A DNA stretch of 32,163 nt from Rikenellaceae bacterium UBA1749 (lineage in GTDB: Bacteria; Bacteroidota; Bacteroidia; Bacteroidales; Rikenellaceae): the NCBI GenBank assembly GCA_002315675.1, contig DCHP01000066.1, positions 1-32,163 on the forward strand. The letters run 5' to 3'. Of this stretch, positions 8,816-18,291 are shown piece after piece. Position numbers and translations under genes: made by a program. Positions within the stretch are counted from its first letter, which is position 1. Each line of letters opens with the position of its first letter. Under the pieces are notes generated by a model. It worked only from the letters and a program-made list of their open reading frames with translations. It was not told the DNA's origin and did not search any database.

Positions 8816-9394
8816 TTATTTGCTCTTAAGGTTAAGACCGGCTTCGAAGCATTTCAGGTTGTCTTCGACGATTTTTTCACCTTTTCTTGCAAATACTCTA
8901 CTCAAAGATGAACGTAATTTATCCAATGAAAGCAGTTCGATTTTACTTGCTGCCATGCCAAGAAGAATCATATTTGCACTTTTTGGAGCACCAAGGTCTT
9001 TTGCCATCTGTTCTATGTCAGCCATTTGAACGTTTGGAAGTTTCCTGAACTCTGCCTGAAGAGATTCTTCTGATGGGTATACAGGAATATTTACAAAAGG
9101 TTTTGAGGATGTAATGATACATCCGTCCTTTGAAAGATATGGGAGATAACGCAGTGCCTCCATAGGTTCCATTGAGATAATCATATCTGCCTCACCATAT
9201 GGAATAAGATCACTATGTATGTCATCATCTGAAAGGCGGAGGTTACTCTGCACATCACCACCTCGTTGGCTCATACCATGGACTTCTGCCTGTTTAAGGT
9301 TGATATTTGAACGGGTCGCAGCCTCACCTATTACTGTTGCGATGGAAAGAATTCCCTGTCCACCTACTCCTGAAAGTATTATATCTTTTTTCAT
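8816..9394 (-). CDS. iorB: Indolepyruvate oxidoreductase subunit beta
   Basis: This 192-residue protein is the gamma-type subunit of 2-oxoacid:ferredoxin oxidoreductases. It has the family start GVGGQGIL (9-16) and HGMSQRGG (39-46), which help bind CoA and close the active site. With IorA it converts aryl-pyruvates plus CoA and oxidised ferredoxin to aryl-acetyl-CoA, CO2 and reduced ferredoxin, reversibly. The gene follows iorA by 38 bp on the same strand. Length is normal for the family (about 190-200 residues). Confidence 0.93.
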   Translation of the reverse strand: MKKDIILSGVGGQGILSIATVIGEAATRSNINLKQAEVHGMSQRGGDVQSNLRLSDDDIHSDLIPYGEADMIISMEPMEALRYLPYLSKDGCIITSSKPFVNIPVYPSEESLQAEFRKLPNVQMADIEQMAKDLGAPKSANMILLGMAASKIELLSLDKLRSSLSRVFARKGEKIVEDNLKCFEAGLNLKSK

Positions 9395-9432
9395 CTTTTT
9401 TCTGTTTCGCTTATTTGTGGAACTGGAATCCG

Positions 9433-11076
9433 TTATTTTGATGTTTGATTATCGCTTGATATTTGATTATCCGTAGGCTTTTGACTTTGAGTCTGTTTCT
9501 GATGTCTTTTAAGTGTCTGCATGCATTCCCTTCTTGGGATAATGACAGATACACCTTTATACTGAATTTCCTCACGCAGGGTTTCTGTTATGGACGGAAT
9601 ATTTCCAGGGGTTGGAACTACGACCTTCACATGTTCAGGTTCCACGCCAAGAGCGATACAGATTGCTTCAAAACGGCTGGTACCGGCAGAATCCTGTCCA
9701 CCTGTCATTGCAGTTGTCAGGTTATCTGAAAGAACTACAGTGATAGGACTTTTTGCATTCACTGCATCCAAAAGACATGTCATACCGGAGTGGGTGAATG
9801 TCGAGTCACCTATTACAGCAACAGCAGGGAATAGTCCCGCATCAGAAGCACCTTTTGCCATACCGATTGAAGCTCCCATATCCACGCAGCTTGCAAGAGC
9901 CTTGAATGGAGGAAGCGCACCAAGAGTATAGCATCCTATATCACCGAATATTCTTCCCTTTGGATAATCTTCCATAACTTTATTAAGGGCAGCATAGACA
10001 TCCCTGTGCCCGCATCCTGGACAAAGCTGTGGAGGACGGGCCTCAAGAATCCCTGAAGGCTGGAAATAACTCTTTGTTTCTATTCCCAAAGCACTTGCAA
10101 CTGTATCAGGAGTCAGTTCTCCTGTTCTTGGAAGAAGGCCTGTAAGACGTCCTTCAACATTTTTATATGATTTGCAAAGTTGCTCTTCGATAAATGGCTG
10201 ACCATCTTCGGCAACTATTATTCTCTGGACTCCTTTTGTTAGTCTTTTGATCTTCTCTTCTGGAAGAGGATACTGGGAAATTTTCAGGATTCTTAGATTT
10301 CCCTTGTATTTTGCAACCGCCTCTAAGACGTAGTTATAGGCAATACCGGAAGCTACTACTGCAATTTCAGGTTGCCTTGGATCTTTTTCTATTGTTTCAA
10401 TACGATTATGATATGTCTCCAAAGATGCTTTCTGAAGAGCCGACTGTTTTTCAATAAGAGCATTATACTGTCTTCTTGCTATTGCAGGAAGAAGTACCCA
10501 TCCCTTTTCTGATGCAGCATCATACTGTTTCATTGACAGAGGATTTGATATCTCAACCGATGCTCTTGAGTGGGCAAGTCGGGTTACCATTCTGAATAGT
10601 ACTGGAAGATGCAACTCTTCTGACAGTTCAAAGGCTTCAGAAATCATATCATACGTTTCCTGCTGGGATGAAGGTTCCATAACAGGGAGCATTGCAAACT
10701 TACCATAGAACCTTGAGTCCTGTTCATTCTGGGAAGAGTGCATTGAAGGGTCATCAGCAGCGACTACGACAAGGCCGCCATTGACACCAGTTATTGCCGA
10801 ATTTACGAAAGCATCAGCTGCGACATTCATTCCGACATGTTTCATACATACAAGGGCGCGACGGCCTGCATATGACATGCCAAGCGCTGCCTCCATTGCT
10901 GTCTTTTCATTTGTGCACCATGCTGTATGGATTCCTCTTTCCTTAGAAAGGGAGTTGCCCTGGATATATTCTGTAATTTCTGTTGATGGGGTGCCGGGAT
11001 AGGCGTATACTCCGCCAAGTCCGGCATTCAGGGCGCCAAGCGCCAGAGCCTCATCTCCTAGAAGTAGTCTTTTCAT
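9433..11076 (-). CDS. iorA: Indolepyruvate oxidoreductase subunit alpha, without C-terminal ferredoxin domain
   Basis: The 547-residue protein has the pyrimidine/transketolase half first (YPGTPSTEI at 26-34) and the thiamine-diphosphate half after residue 340: CPGCGHR (352-358), then GDSTFTHSG (423-431) and the DN pair at 451-452, which hold Mg and the cofactor. Archaeal IorA continues into a two-cluster ferredoxin module of CxxCxxC type. Here only Cys518 follows the core, and the protein ends in a polar Gln/Ser/Asn tail (about 525-547). Part of that tail is encoded by an 18-bp tandem duplication (9444-9479). A separate ferredoxin must then relay electrons. Bacteroides homologues, as I recall, are similarly short, so this is probably a lineage form and not a truncation. 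Confidence 0.92.
   Translation of the reverse strand: MKRLLLGDEALALGALNAGLGGVYAYPGTPSTEITEYIQGNSLSKERGIHTAWCTNEKTAMEAALGMSYAGRRALVCMKHVGMNVAADAFVNSAITGVNGGLVVVAADDPSMHSSQNEQDSRFYGKFAMLPVMEPSSQQETYDMISEAFELSEELHLPVLFRMVTRLAHSRASVEISNPLSMKQYDAASEKGWVLLPAIARRQYNALIEKQSALQKASLETYHNRIETIEKDPRQPEIAVVASGIAYNYVLEAVAKYKGNLRILKISQYPLPEEKIKRLTKGVQRIIVAEDGQPFIEEQLCKSYKNVEGRLTGLLPRTGELTPDTVASALGIETKSYFQPSGILEARPPQLCPGCGHRDVYAALNKVMEDYPKGRIFGDIGCYTLGALPPFKALASCVDMGASIGMAKGASDAGLFPAVAVIGDSTFTHSGMTCLLDAVNAKSPITVVLSDNLTTAMTGGQDSAGTSRFEAICIALGVEPEHVKVVVPTPGNIPSITETLREEIQYKGVSVIIPRRECMQTLKRHQKQTQSQKPTDNQISSDNQTSK
9444..9479. repeat. iorA: 18-bp tandem repeat coding for the IorA tail
   Basis: TTTGATTATC occurs at 9444-9453 and again at 9462-9471, exactly 18 bp apart. 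The unit is therefore in frame and gives a repeated Asp-Asn-Gln in the C-terminal tail. The second unit diverges after its first ten bases. Confidence 0.6.
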
Positions 11077-11152
11077 TGTATTTTTTATGTATTTATTTTA
11101 TTACACCTTTTATAATATCGTGTTATGCTATCTCTTTTTTTATATTATATCG

Positions 11153-11160
11153 CAAATGTA
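11153..11160 (-). promoter_or_regulatory. Predicted -7 promoter box for iorA-iorB-aminotransferase
   Basis: TACATTTG on the minus strand fits the Bacteroidetes -7 consensus. It lies 77 bp before the iorA start, inside the 105-bp gap after the nitrilase gene. No convincing -33 TTG box was found. It suggests that the aryl-acid module is a separate transcription unit from the leu/ilv genes. Confidence 0.45.
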
Positions 11161-11181
11161 CCATTGTGGGTTACTTGAGGG

Positions 11182-12024
11182 CTACATAAGGATTGTAAAG
11201 TCATCTGCATCATCAAGGACCGGAAATGCTTTCCTGTATTCATTTTCAAGTTTTTCTGTATTGAACTCAAATGAGACACTCCGGCATGGAGTTCCATCAC
11301 CTTCGCCCGCCTCGGCGAGTATTTCACCAAGAGGTGAGATGAAGAATGTTCCTCCGCTATAGTGGTTTTTAGGATCATCACCCTGACGGTCCACAGAAAG
11401 CACATAGCACTGGTTTTCTATGGCACGAGCCTGAAGAAGCGTATCCCACGCTTTTCTTCTGCACTCAGGCCAGCTTGCAACAATAATTATTGCATCATAG
11501 TCTTTTCTGTTTCTTGCCCATACCGGAAAACGAAGGTCATAGCAGATAAGAAGAAGAAAACGGATACCCTTCCACTCTACAATAACACGTTCCCTGCCGG
11601 AGGTGAAGTGTTTGTCCTCACCACCAAAGGTGAAAAGATGACGTTTATCGTATGATGTAACCTCACCATCAGGTTTCACAAAATAGAACCTGTTGTAGTA
11701 ATGTCCTGCATTGTCCGTAACTGCAATACTGCCTGCAATGGCAGCACCTGTTTCAACGGACTTTCTTTTCATCCACTCAAGCGAACTGCAAGAGAGATGT
11801 GAACCACAAGAGAGACGTGAACTGCAGGAAGATCCCTCCAGATTTTTTGCATCTGACAAAGGTTCAGCAGCTCCTTCCGGTTCAACGACAAAGCCTGTTG
11901 AGAACATCTCAGGAAGAACTATAAGATCAGAAGGTTCCAGGCCGGAGATTATCCCGTCAAGTCTTTTCTGGTTTGCTGCAGGGTTCTGCCAGATAATATC
12001 TGTCTGAAGCAGTGTTACTTTCAT
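11182..12024 (-). CDS. Nitrilase-superfamily carbon-nitrogen hydrolase (omega-amidase-like)
   Basis: This 280-residue protein has the three catalytic residues of the nitrilase superfamily: Glu39 (LPEMF), Lys127 (DKRHLF) and Cys161 (LLICYDLRFP). The GGEDKHFTSG segment and overall size fit the YafV/Nit2 omega-amidase group, which deaminates 2-oxoglutaramate or 2-oxosuccinamate left after glutamine or asparagine transamination. The neighbouring transaminase gene ilvE would fit that use, but the substrate is inferred. An oddity is a Ser/Cys-rich stretch at about residues 64-83, encoded by an 18-bp tandem repeat, in the loop between the catalytic-Glu strand and the next helix. The short upstream gap contains MITE copy A. 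Confidence 0.87.
   Translation of the reverse strand: MKVTLLQTDIIWQNPAANQKRLDGIISGLEPSDLIVLPEMFSTGFVVEPEGAAEPLSDAKNLEGSSCSSRLSCGSHLSCSSLEWMKRKSVETGAAIAGSIAVTDNAGHYYNRFYFVKPDGEVTSYDKRHLFTFGGEDKHFTSGRERVIVEWKGIRFLLLICYDLRFPVWARNRKDYDAIIIVASWPECRRKAWDTLLQARAIENQCYVLSVDRQGDDPKNHYSGGTFFISPLGEILAEAGEGDGTPCRSVSFEFNTEKLENEYRKAFPVLDDADDFTILM
11783..11833. repeat. In-frame 18-bp tandem repeat inside the nitrilase gene
   Basis: Two full units (11783-11800 and 11801-11818) of the pattern GAACTGCAAGAGAGATGT, differing at three positions, are followed by a partial third unit (11819-11833). The repeat encodes a Ser-Cys-(S/G)-Ser-(R/H)-Leu ladder. Length change in steps of 18 bp would keep the frame. Confidence 0.75.
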
Positions 12025-12059
12025 TTTCCGTTTGTGAATTTTTCTTACTACTAAATGGT

Positions 12060-12156
12060 GAGTCTACTTGAAAATGTATGTTTTGTCGTTTTTACCAAAA
12101 GTACAGACCTCTGTAATTGGGGCGTTTTTTAATAATTGGATATTTCAAGTGGAGTC
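12060..12156. mobile_element. MITE copy A (97 bp) between ilvE and the nitrilase gene
   Basis: The most diverged copy by terminal pairing. Its ends read GAGTCTACTTGAAAATGT and, inverted, GACTCCACTTGAAATATC, matching at 12 of the first 14 positions. It is bounded by the perfect direct repeat AATGGT (12054-12059 and 12157-12162), a target-site duplication. The shared core (ACAGACCTCTGTAATTGGGG) is present. On the minus strand it contains TACTTTTG (12096-12103), a chance fit to the -7 consensus that could serve the nitrilase gene. It has no coding capacity. Confidence 0.88.
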
Positions 12157-12177
12157 AATGGTTATTAACAGAAATGG

Positions 12178-13218
12178 CTACAGGATTACGCACCAGCTAT
12201 GGATATCTTCTTCAGCACCATCCTGGATGGCACGGATTCTGTCGTATAACTTGCGGCTTGTCTTTCCGCATTCCTCTCCAGAAGGGATCTCGAATTTTCT
12301 GGTAACTGCAGTGTCTTCAAGGCGCTTCTTGTCATCAATTGAACAGATTGGAGTAATAACAACTGCTGTACCGCAGGCATTGACTTCATCAAACTCTGCA
12401 AGCTCTTCAACCGGAACAGCACGTTTTTCAACCTTAAGACCAAGATCTATTGCAACCTGTTGAAGTGACTTGTTTGTAATTGAAGGCAGAACACTGTCCG
12501 ATAGTGGAGTTACATATGTATCACCCTTGATTGCAAGGAAGTTTGAAGAGCCGAATTCATCAATCTTTGTCTTTGTTGCAGGATCAAGGAACAGAAGTTC
12601 ACGATAGCCCTGTCTGTGAGCCATATTGTATGGGTAAAGTGATACTGCATAGTTTGCAGCCACCTTGAACGCACCTGTTCCGTTTGGTGCAGCACGGTCA
12701 TAATTACGGGCAAGAGCCGCTGTACCAGGAGTCAGCATCTTTGCACCTGAATATGTTCCCACTGGCGCGCACATAACTGCGAAGATCACCTCCTGAGATG
12801 ATGCAATACCAAGCTGGGGATTGCAGCCTACAAGAAGTGGACGAAGGTACATTGAAGCATTATATCCATATGGAGGAAGATAATCGATATTCTCTTTCAC
12901 GCACTGAAGACACATTTCAAGGAAAAGTTCTTCTGATGGAGCTGCCATACCGATATGGTTTCCGGTACGCTGCATACGCTTAGCATTTTCATCAGGACGG
13001 AAAAGTCTCACTTTGCCGTCAACGCCACGGAATGCCTTAAGGCCTTCAAAACAAGAGTTTGCATAATGGAATACTCCTGCAAAAGCACTGAAGTGGAAGT
13101 TGAAATCTTCTGATGCCTGAGGTGCAGACCACTGTCCGTCTTTGTAATAACTGATGATAATCTTGTCGGTTTTTCTATACTTGAAAGAAAGGTCCGACCA
13201 ATCCAACTGTGCTGCCAT
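12178..13218 (-). CDS. ilvE: Branched-chain amino acid aminotransferase
   Basis: A 346-residue fold-type IV aminotransferase of the longer type. FEGLKAFR is at 57-64, the Schiff-base lysine is Lys185 in GTGAFKVAANY, and Glu221 lies in IDEFGSSNF. It catalyses the last step to valine, leucine and isoleucine with glutamate as amino donor, and the first step in the reverse direction. It follows leuB by 285 bp, a longer gap than most in this cluster. MITE copy A begins about 20 bp after its stop codon. Start at the Met with A-rich, T-rich upstream sequence; no Shine-Dalgarno signal. Confidence 0.95.
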   Translation of the reverse strand: MAAQLDWSDLSFKYRKTDKIIISYYKDGQWSAPQASEDFNFHFSAFAGVFHYANSCFEGLKAFRGVDGKVRLFRPDENAKRMQRTGNHIGMAAPSEELFLEMCLQCVKENIDYLPPYGYNASMYLRPLLVGCNPQLGIASSQEVIFAVMCAPVGTYSGAKMLTPGTAALARNYDRAAPNGTGAFKVAANYAVSLYPYNMAHRQGYRELLFLDPATKTKIDEFGSSNFLAIKGDTYVTPLSDSVLPSITNKSLQQVAIDLGLKVEKRAVPVEELAEFDEVNACGTAVVITPICSIDDKKRLEDTAVTRKFEIPSGEECGKTSRKLYDRIRAIQDGAEEDIHSWCVIL

Positions 13219-13503
13219 AATTATCTTTTTTTATAATGGTTAAGGAAAAACTTTGATCAATATTGCCTGCTACCTTGTTCCGGACTTTGATGAAGTATAT
13301 CCCTGTGTGGGGGCTGGGTATCCCAGCGATGTACTATGATACGTGCCCTGATATGTGCTCAAATACTAGTATTCGTGTTTTCCTTTCGGAAAAATGGAAA
13401 ATAGAAGCACTAATATTGAGCTGGATATTTTCTAAGATGCTTTGATACTGAAACGATTTTCCCTTCTTTTTTGTTATTTGCTTTTCTGTTTTTTTCGTGC
13501 AGT
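13219..13503. other. 285-bp leuB-ilvE spacer with two small hairpins
   Basis: No recognisable gene. The plus strand contains a perfect hairpin GCTGGG-TAT-CCCAGC near 13315-13329 and a TTTTCC/GGAAAA hairpin near 13380-13395. Neither is followed by a T-run on the message strand, so neither looks like a terminator. No -7 box precedes ilvE. Confidence 0.35.
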
Positions 13504-14577
13504 TTATTTCCGGTTTCTGATATAGTCTGCTACCCAGTCACCGACCTCAGATGTTGTACGAGGTGTGATATTCTCACCAGCAAGGTCTTCAGTCACGAAG
13601 TTTGCGGCAATTGAAGCGGCAACTGCCTGACGGATAACCCTGCCCTCTTCCATCAGGGAGAATGCATATTCCATCATCATTGCAGCTGAAAGGATTGTTG
13701 CAAGAGGATTTGCGATGTTCTTTCCAGCAGCCTGAGGATATGATCCGTGAATAGGTTCAAATACTGATGTATGTTCACCTACTGATGCTGATGCCAGAAG
13801 ACCCATGGAACCTGTAAGGCAACTTGCTTCATCAGTGAGGATATCACCGAAGGTGTTTTCAGTTACAAGCACGTCAAAGAATTTAGGGTCACGAATAAGC
13901 TGCATGGCTGCATTGTCGACATACATGTAGTCGCACTTGATTTCAGGATACTTTGGAGCCATTTCCTGGGCAATCTGCCTCCATAGACGTGATGATTCCA
14001 GGACATTTGCCTTGTCTACCACTGTAAGGTGTTTACGGCGACGGCCTGCATAGTCGAAGGCAAGCTTAAGGATTCTTTCCACTTCATAGCGGTGATAGAT
14101 ATTTGTATCATATGCTGTGTCACCATTGTCCTTTCTTCCCTTTTCACCGAAGTACATACCACCTGTAAGTTCCCTTACACAAAGAAGGTCTGCACCGCTG
14201 ACCCTGTCATTTTTAAGCGGACTGCGGTCTATCAGAGCTTCAAATGTTTCAACAGGACGAAGATTTGCATAAAGCCCCAGGCTTTTTCTCATTGCAAGAA
14301 GTCCCTGTTCAGGACGCACCTTGGCAGTGGGATCATTATCAAAACGTGGATCACCTACAGCGCCAAAAAGCACTGCATCGCTTTCCATACAGACTTTATG
14401 TGTACTTTCGGGATATGCAGAGCCAGTTTCATCGATAGCGCATGCACCGACTTTGGCTTCAGTATATGTAACTTCATGAGAGAATCTTTCTGCAATGGCA
14501 TTCACTACTTTGACTGCCTGCTCAATCACCTCGGGACCGATACCGTCACCGGCTAGTTTTGCAATCTTCATTTTCAT
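13504..14577 (-). CDS. leuB: 3-isopropylmalate dehydrogenase
   Basis: A 357-residue NAD-dependent beta-decarboxylating dehydrogenase. GDGIGPE is at 10-16, LRPV at 106-109 and [10 protein letters not shown] at 135-144; the [13 protein letters not shown] and [10 protein letters not shown] segments bind metal and NAD. It oxidises and decarboxylates 3-isopropylmalate in leucine synthesis. Because the next gene upstream looks like citramalate synthase, the same enzyme probably also handles 3-methylmalate on the way to isoleucine. Only 8 bp separate it from that gene, so the two are surely co-translated from one message. Confidence 0.96.
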   Translation of the reverse strand: MKMKIAKLAGDGIGPEVIEQAVKVVNAIAERFSHEVTYTEAKVGACAIDETGSAYPESTHKVCMESDAVLFGAVGDPRFDNDPTAKVRPEQGLLAMRKSLGLYANLRPVETFEALIDRSPLKNDRVSGADLLCVRELTGGMYFGEKGRKDNGDTAYDTNIYHRYEVERILKLAFDYAGRRRKHLTVVDKANVLESSRLWRQIAQEMAPKYPEIKCDYMYVDNAAMQLIRDPKFFDVLVTENTFGDILTDEASCLTGSMGLLASASVGEHTSVFEPIHGSYPQAAGKNIANPLATILSAAMMMEYAFSLMEEGRVIRQAVAASIAANFVTEDLAGENITPRTTSEVGDWVADYIRNRK

Positions 14578-14585
14578 AACAGTAA

Positions 14586-16109
14586 CTAATTATATGTATT
14601 TTCAATAATATTTAACATCTTGACCGTTGACTTTATTGCTGCCTCCGTCTGGTCGGAATCAATACCACGGGTCTTGAATTCGTGACCGTTGAAGTTCCAG
14701 ACTATGGTAACTACTACCAGGGCATCAGTCTTTCCACCGGGAGGAATTGTAGCCTGGAAATCCAGAAGTTCCGGATGAGGCTTTTTAAGTTTGTCATAAA
14801 TTTTCCAGAGGGCTTTCATAAAGGCATGATACTGACCATCACCTACTGCAGATGCCTGGAATTCCTTGTCACCTATTCCAAGTTTCAGCTGTGCTACAGG
14901 ACGCATGCCCTTTGTAAGCTGGAGGGAATAGTTGATGATTCTGATATGCTCTTCACTGGCATTTGATTCAGTTTTTAGCACATCTGCTATGATATATGGC
15001 AGATCTTCAGCTTCTATGGCCTGTTTCTTGTCTCCTAGTTCAACAATACGGTTTGTTACAAGACGGATCTGATCTGCTGTCAGACTGATACCTAACTTGT
15101 CAAGGTTCTTTATGATGTTGGCACGGCCACTCATCTTTCCAAGGGCATATGTCCTCTCCCTTCCAAAACGCTGTGGAAGAAGGGCATTCGCATACAGGTT
15201 ATCCTTACAGTCGCCATCGGCATGTATGCCGCTGCTCTGCGTAAAGACATTTTCACCAACCACTGGTTCATTTGCAGGGATTCTGATTCCTGAAATGCTT
15301 TCAACATACCTGCATACATGGGTAAGACGGCTTTCATCAAGGTTTATTCCGGCATCCGACTGATCCTTTATTGTAGCTACAATGGATGCAAGAGGAGTAT
15401 TTCCGGACCTTTCACCAAGGCCGTTTACCGTAGCGTGTATCCCCTTGATTCCGGCACGCACTGCAGATAGTGAGTTGGCAACTGCCATACCATAGTCATT
15501 ATGGGCATGGAAATCAAAGTTCGCCTCCGGCCACCTTTCTGCCACCATCTTGCAAAAGTCGTATGTTGTCCATGGATTAAGCACTCCAAGGGTATCAGGG
15601 AGCATTATCCTTTTTATTGGAAGCTTCGTGAGCTCTTCTATCATTTCCATGACATAGTCACGGGATGATAACATACCGTTTGACCAGTCCTCAAGATAGA
15701 TATTGGCACTGATTCCATTTTGGTCTGCAACCCTAAGTACCTCTTCTATATCACGAAGATGCTCGGAAGGAGTTTTGCCAAGCTGCTTTGTAAGGTGACG
15801 AAGTGAACCCTTAGCCAGGATATTTACAACTTTTCCACCACCATCAGCTATCCATTTTACAGATACCCCACCGTCGACAAAACCGAGTGCTTCTATCCTG
15901 TGAAGTTGATCATGCTTTCGGGCCCACTCTGAGATACTTTCAAAAGCTTCACTTTCCCCCTTCGATACACGGGCCGATGCGACCTCTATCCTGTCCGCCT
16001 TTAGGTCAAGAAGAAGCAGATGGGCAATAGCCAGCTTTTCACTCACATTGAATGAAACACCGGCAGTCTGTTCGCCATCACGAAGTGTTGTATCCAAAAT
16101 TTCAATCAT
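14586..16109 (-). CDS. cimA: (R)-citramalate synthase, Leptospira type (LeuA-like)
   Basis: The 507-residue protein has a DRE-TIM metallolyase barrel, with TLRDGEQ at 8-14, His201 and His203 in HAHNDYG, and a C-terminal regulatory LeuA dimer domain. It differs clearly from the other LeuA in the cluster and closely follows Leptospira Cim[37 protein letters not shown] and [10 protein letters not shown]. Lining up Arg10 with Leptospira Arg16 places Leu75, Leu98 and Tyr138 on Leu81, Leu104 and Tyr144, which form its pyruvate pocket (recalled from the published structure). It would condense pyruvate and acetyl-CoA to citramalate for isoleucine. Automated naming would probably call it 2-isopropylmalate synthase. 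Confidence 0.85.
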   Translation of the reverse strand: MIEILDTTLRDGEQTAGVSFNVSEKLAIAHLLLLDLKADRIEVASARVSKGESEAFESISEWARKHDQLHRIEALGFVDGGVSVKWIADGGGKVVNILAKGSLRHLTKQLGKTPSEHLRDIEEVLRVADQNGISANIYLEDWSNGMLSSRDYVMEMIEELTKLPIKRIMLPDTLGVLNPWTTYDFCKMVAERWPEANFDFHAHNDYGMAVANSLSAVRAGIKGIHATVNGLGERSGNTPLASIVATIKDQSDAGINLDESRLTHVCRYVESISGIRIPANEPVVGENVFTQSSGIHADGDCKDNLYANALLPQRFGRERTYALGKMSGRANIIKNLDKLGISLTADQIRLVTNRIVELGDKKQAIEAEDLPYIIADVLKTESNASEEHIRIINYSLQLTKGMRPVAQLKLGIGDKEFQASAVGDGQYHAFMKALWKIYDKLKKPHPELLDFQATIPPGGKTDALVVVTIVWNFNGHEFKTRGIDSDQTEAAIKSTVKMLNIIENTYN

Positions 16110-16294
16110 CGTCTTGCCTTAGCTAAGTTCCTGGTCTTATTTATTTACTTATTTACCTTCTTACTTATATTTCCTACTTGTAGGCTTAATAAAGTGACTT
16201 AATCAGGTATTGTATACTGCATGTTTACTTATTTACCTACTCACTTGCTTGTTCACTACCTGCTCTCTTTATTTTTATCTAGTTTCTCTGCAGG
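16110..16294. repeat. Low-complexity spacer with a 15-bp direct repeat
   Basis: The cimA-leuD gap is T-rich on the plus strand. TTTACTTATTTACCT occurs exactly at 16144-16158 and 16224-16238, 80 bp apart, with related TTACTTA units around each. The message strand is A-rich and lacks strong hairpins. No gene was found. Confidence 0.55.
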
Positions 16295-16891
16295 TTAGTT
16301 TTTGTCGTTTTCGTACTTTTCGATGTCATCCTTCTTTGAAAGAAGGTAATCGATATCATCAAGACCGTTCAACAGGCAATACTTCTTGTATGCATTTATC
16401 TTAAAGTGTTCAGAAGAGCCTGTCGCAAGGTTTGTAACTGTCTCATTCTGCAAATCTACCTTGACTTTCATGGCAGGGTCTTTTTCTATTGAAGAGAAGA
16501 GTTCCTTCAGAAAATCTTCACTTACCTCAACAGGAAGAACAAAGTTATTGAGTTCATTGTTCTTGTGGATATCAGCAAAAAAGCTTGAAATTACCACGCG
16601 GAAGCCATATCCTGCAATAGCCCATGCAGCATGTTCACGGCTTGAGCCTGAACCGAAGTTTCTGCCGGCAACCAAAATGACACCGCCATAGAGGGGATTA
16701 TTGAGAACAAATTCCTTTTTGAGATTGCCTTCGCTGTCATATCTCCAGTCACGGAAAAGGTTGTCACCGAAGAATTTTTCATCACGGGTTACTGCCTTCA
16801 GAAAACGGGCAGGGATTATCTGGTCTGTATCCACATTTTCAAGTGGAAGCGGAACGCAGGTACTTTCTATTATATCAAATTTCTGTTTCAT
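16295..16891 (-). CDS. leuD: 3-isopropylmalate dehydratase small subunit
   Basis: This 198-residue protein is the swivelling aconitase domain: [10 protein letters not shown] at 21-30 and the substrate loop [13 protein letters not shown] at 78-90. With LeuC it isomerises 2-isopropylmalate to 3-isopropylmalate, and probably citramalate to 3-methylmalate given the adjacent cimA. The C-terminus is Lys/Asp-rich and ordinary in length. It follows leuC by 29 bp. Confidence 0.96.
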   Translation of the reverse strand: MKQKFDIIESTCVPLPLENVDTDQIIPARFLKAVTRDEKFFGDNLFRDWRYDSEGNLKKEFVLNNPLYGGVILVAGRNFGSGSSREHAAWAIAGYGFRVVISSFFADIHKNNELNNFVLPVEVSEDFLKELFSSIEKDPAMKVKVDLQNETVTNLATGSSEHFKINAYKKYCLLNGLDDIDYLLSKKDDIEKYENDKN

Positions 16892-16920
16892 CTCTTTTCT
16901 TGTCTAATTTTCCCTTGGAG

Positions 16921-18291
16921 CTAGTTCATCAAAGTTCTTGGATCTGTTACTACCCCGCTTATGGCTGCTGCTGCAGCTGTCAGCGGACTTGCAAGCATTG
17001 TCCTGGATCCCGGTCCCTGACGTCCTTCAAAGTTTCTGTTACTTGTTGAAACTGCATATTTTCCTGCTGGGATCTTGTCATCATTCATGGCAAGACATGC
17101 AGAGCAACCTGGCTGACGGACTTCAAATCCGGCTTCCTTTAGTACTTTGTCAAGTCCTTCCTCCTCTATCTGATGATATACCATCCAGCTTCCAGGAACA
17201 AGCCATGCTATTACGTTATCTGCTTTTTTCTTGCCACGTACGATTGAAGCGAAGGCACGGAAATCTTCGATACGTCCGTTTGTGCATGCCCCAAGAAATA
17301 CATAGTCTACCCTATGTCCAAGAAGCTGCTGACCGGCCTTGAAATCCATATAGTTGAGGGCTTTCTCTGGAGCATCCATAGGTATCCGGCCATCAACAGG
17401 CATACCGAGACCTGGATTTGTTCCCCATGTAATCATAGGCTGGATATCTTCGGCTCTGTATACTTCCTCCCTGTCAAACAAGGCATCATCACCGCTATAG
17501 AGGGTTTTCCAATAGGCTACAGCCTTATCCCAGTCTGCACCCTTAGGAGCATACTCCCTTCCTTTTATATACTCGAAAGTCTTTTCATCTGGAGCAATGA
17601 AACCTCCTCTTGCACCCATCTCTATTGAAAGGTTGCAAAGTGTTAGACGTCCTTCCATTGAAAGGGAACGGACTGCCTCACCACGGTATTCGACAAAATA
17701 TCCTGTAGCACCGCTTGTTGTAAGTTTCATCATAAGATAAAGTGCTATGTCCTTTGCAGTCACACCTTTCTGAAGCTTACCTTCGATGCGGATACTCATT
17801 GACTTTGGTTTCTGCTGCAGAATACACTGGGAAGCAAGCACCATTTCAACTTCCGATGTTCCGATACCGAATGCTACTGCCCCCATGGCACCATGGGTTG
17901 AAGTATGGGAGTCGCCGCAGACGATTGTCATTCCTGGAAGAGAAAGACCTTTTTCTGGTCCTACGACATGTATGATACCATTATCCGGTGACATCATTCC
18001 AAAATGGGCAAGACCAAATTCCATAGCATTCTTTTCAAGCTTTTCTACCTGTTCACGGCTAACAGGATCTGCGATGGGCTTATCCTGATCGTGAGTCTGG
18101 GTATTATGGTCCGGCATGCAGAAGATTTTTTCAGGACGAAGAGGACGTATTCCTCTTTCACGCAGGCCATCAAATGCCTGTGGGGATGTTACCTCATGAC
18201 AATAGAGTCTGTCAATATATATCTGTGACGGGCCATCCTCAAGCAGTGATACAACATGAGAGTCCCATATCTTATCAAATAGTGTATTCAT
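16921..18291 (-). CDS. leuC: 3-isopropylmalate dehydratase large subunit
   Basis: A 456-residue aconitase-family protein. It has DHNTQTH near 61-67, [11 protein letters not shown] near 135, and cluster cysteines in GACTNGR and GCSAC near the C-terminal third, consistent with one [4Fe-4S] cluster. It forms the catalytic body of isopropylmalate isomerase with LeuD. It is separated from leuA by an unusual 475-bp spacer, but from leuD by only 29 bp. The start ATG follows an A-rich leader. Confidence 0.96.
   Translation of the reverse strand: MNTLFDKIWDSHVVSLLEDGPSQIYIDRLYCHEVTSPQAFDGLRERGIRPLRPEKIFCMPDHNTQTHDQDKPIADPVSREQVEKLEKNAMEFGLAHFGMMSPDNGIIHVVGPEKGLSLPGMTIVCGDSHTSTHGAMGAVAFGIGTSEVEMVLASQCILQQKPKSMSIRIEGKLQKGVTAKDIALYLMMKLTTSGATGYFVEYRGEAVRSLSMEGRLTLCNLSIEMGARGGFIAPDEKTFEYIKGREYAPKGADWDKAVAYWKTLYSGDDALFDREEVYRAEDIQPMITWGTNPGLGMPVDGRIPMDAPEKALNYMDFKAGQQLLGHRVDYVFLGACTNGRIEDFRAFASIVRGKKKADNVIAWLVPGSWMVYHQIEEEGLDKVLKEAGFEVRQPGCSACLAMNDDKIPAGKYAVSTSNRNFEGRQGPGSRTMLASPLTAAAAAISGVVTDPRTLMN

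Noticed and set aside
13263..13445. Small plus-strand frame (60 residues) in the leuB-ilvE spacer
   Set aside because: No recognisable domain, antisense to the operon, and no promoter; probably chance.
14029..14556. Long open frame antisense to leuB
   Set aside because: A shadow of the leuB reading frame; no start context or family features. The same applies to other antisense frames over ilvB, leuA and leuC.
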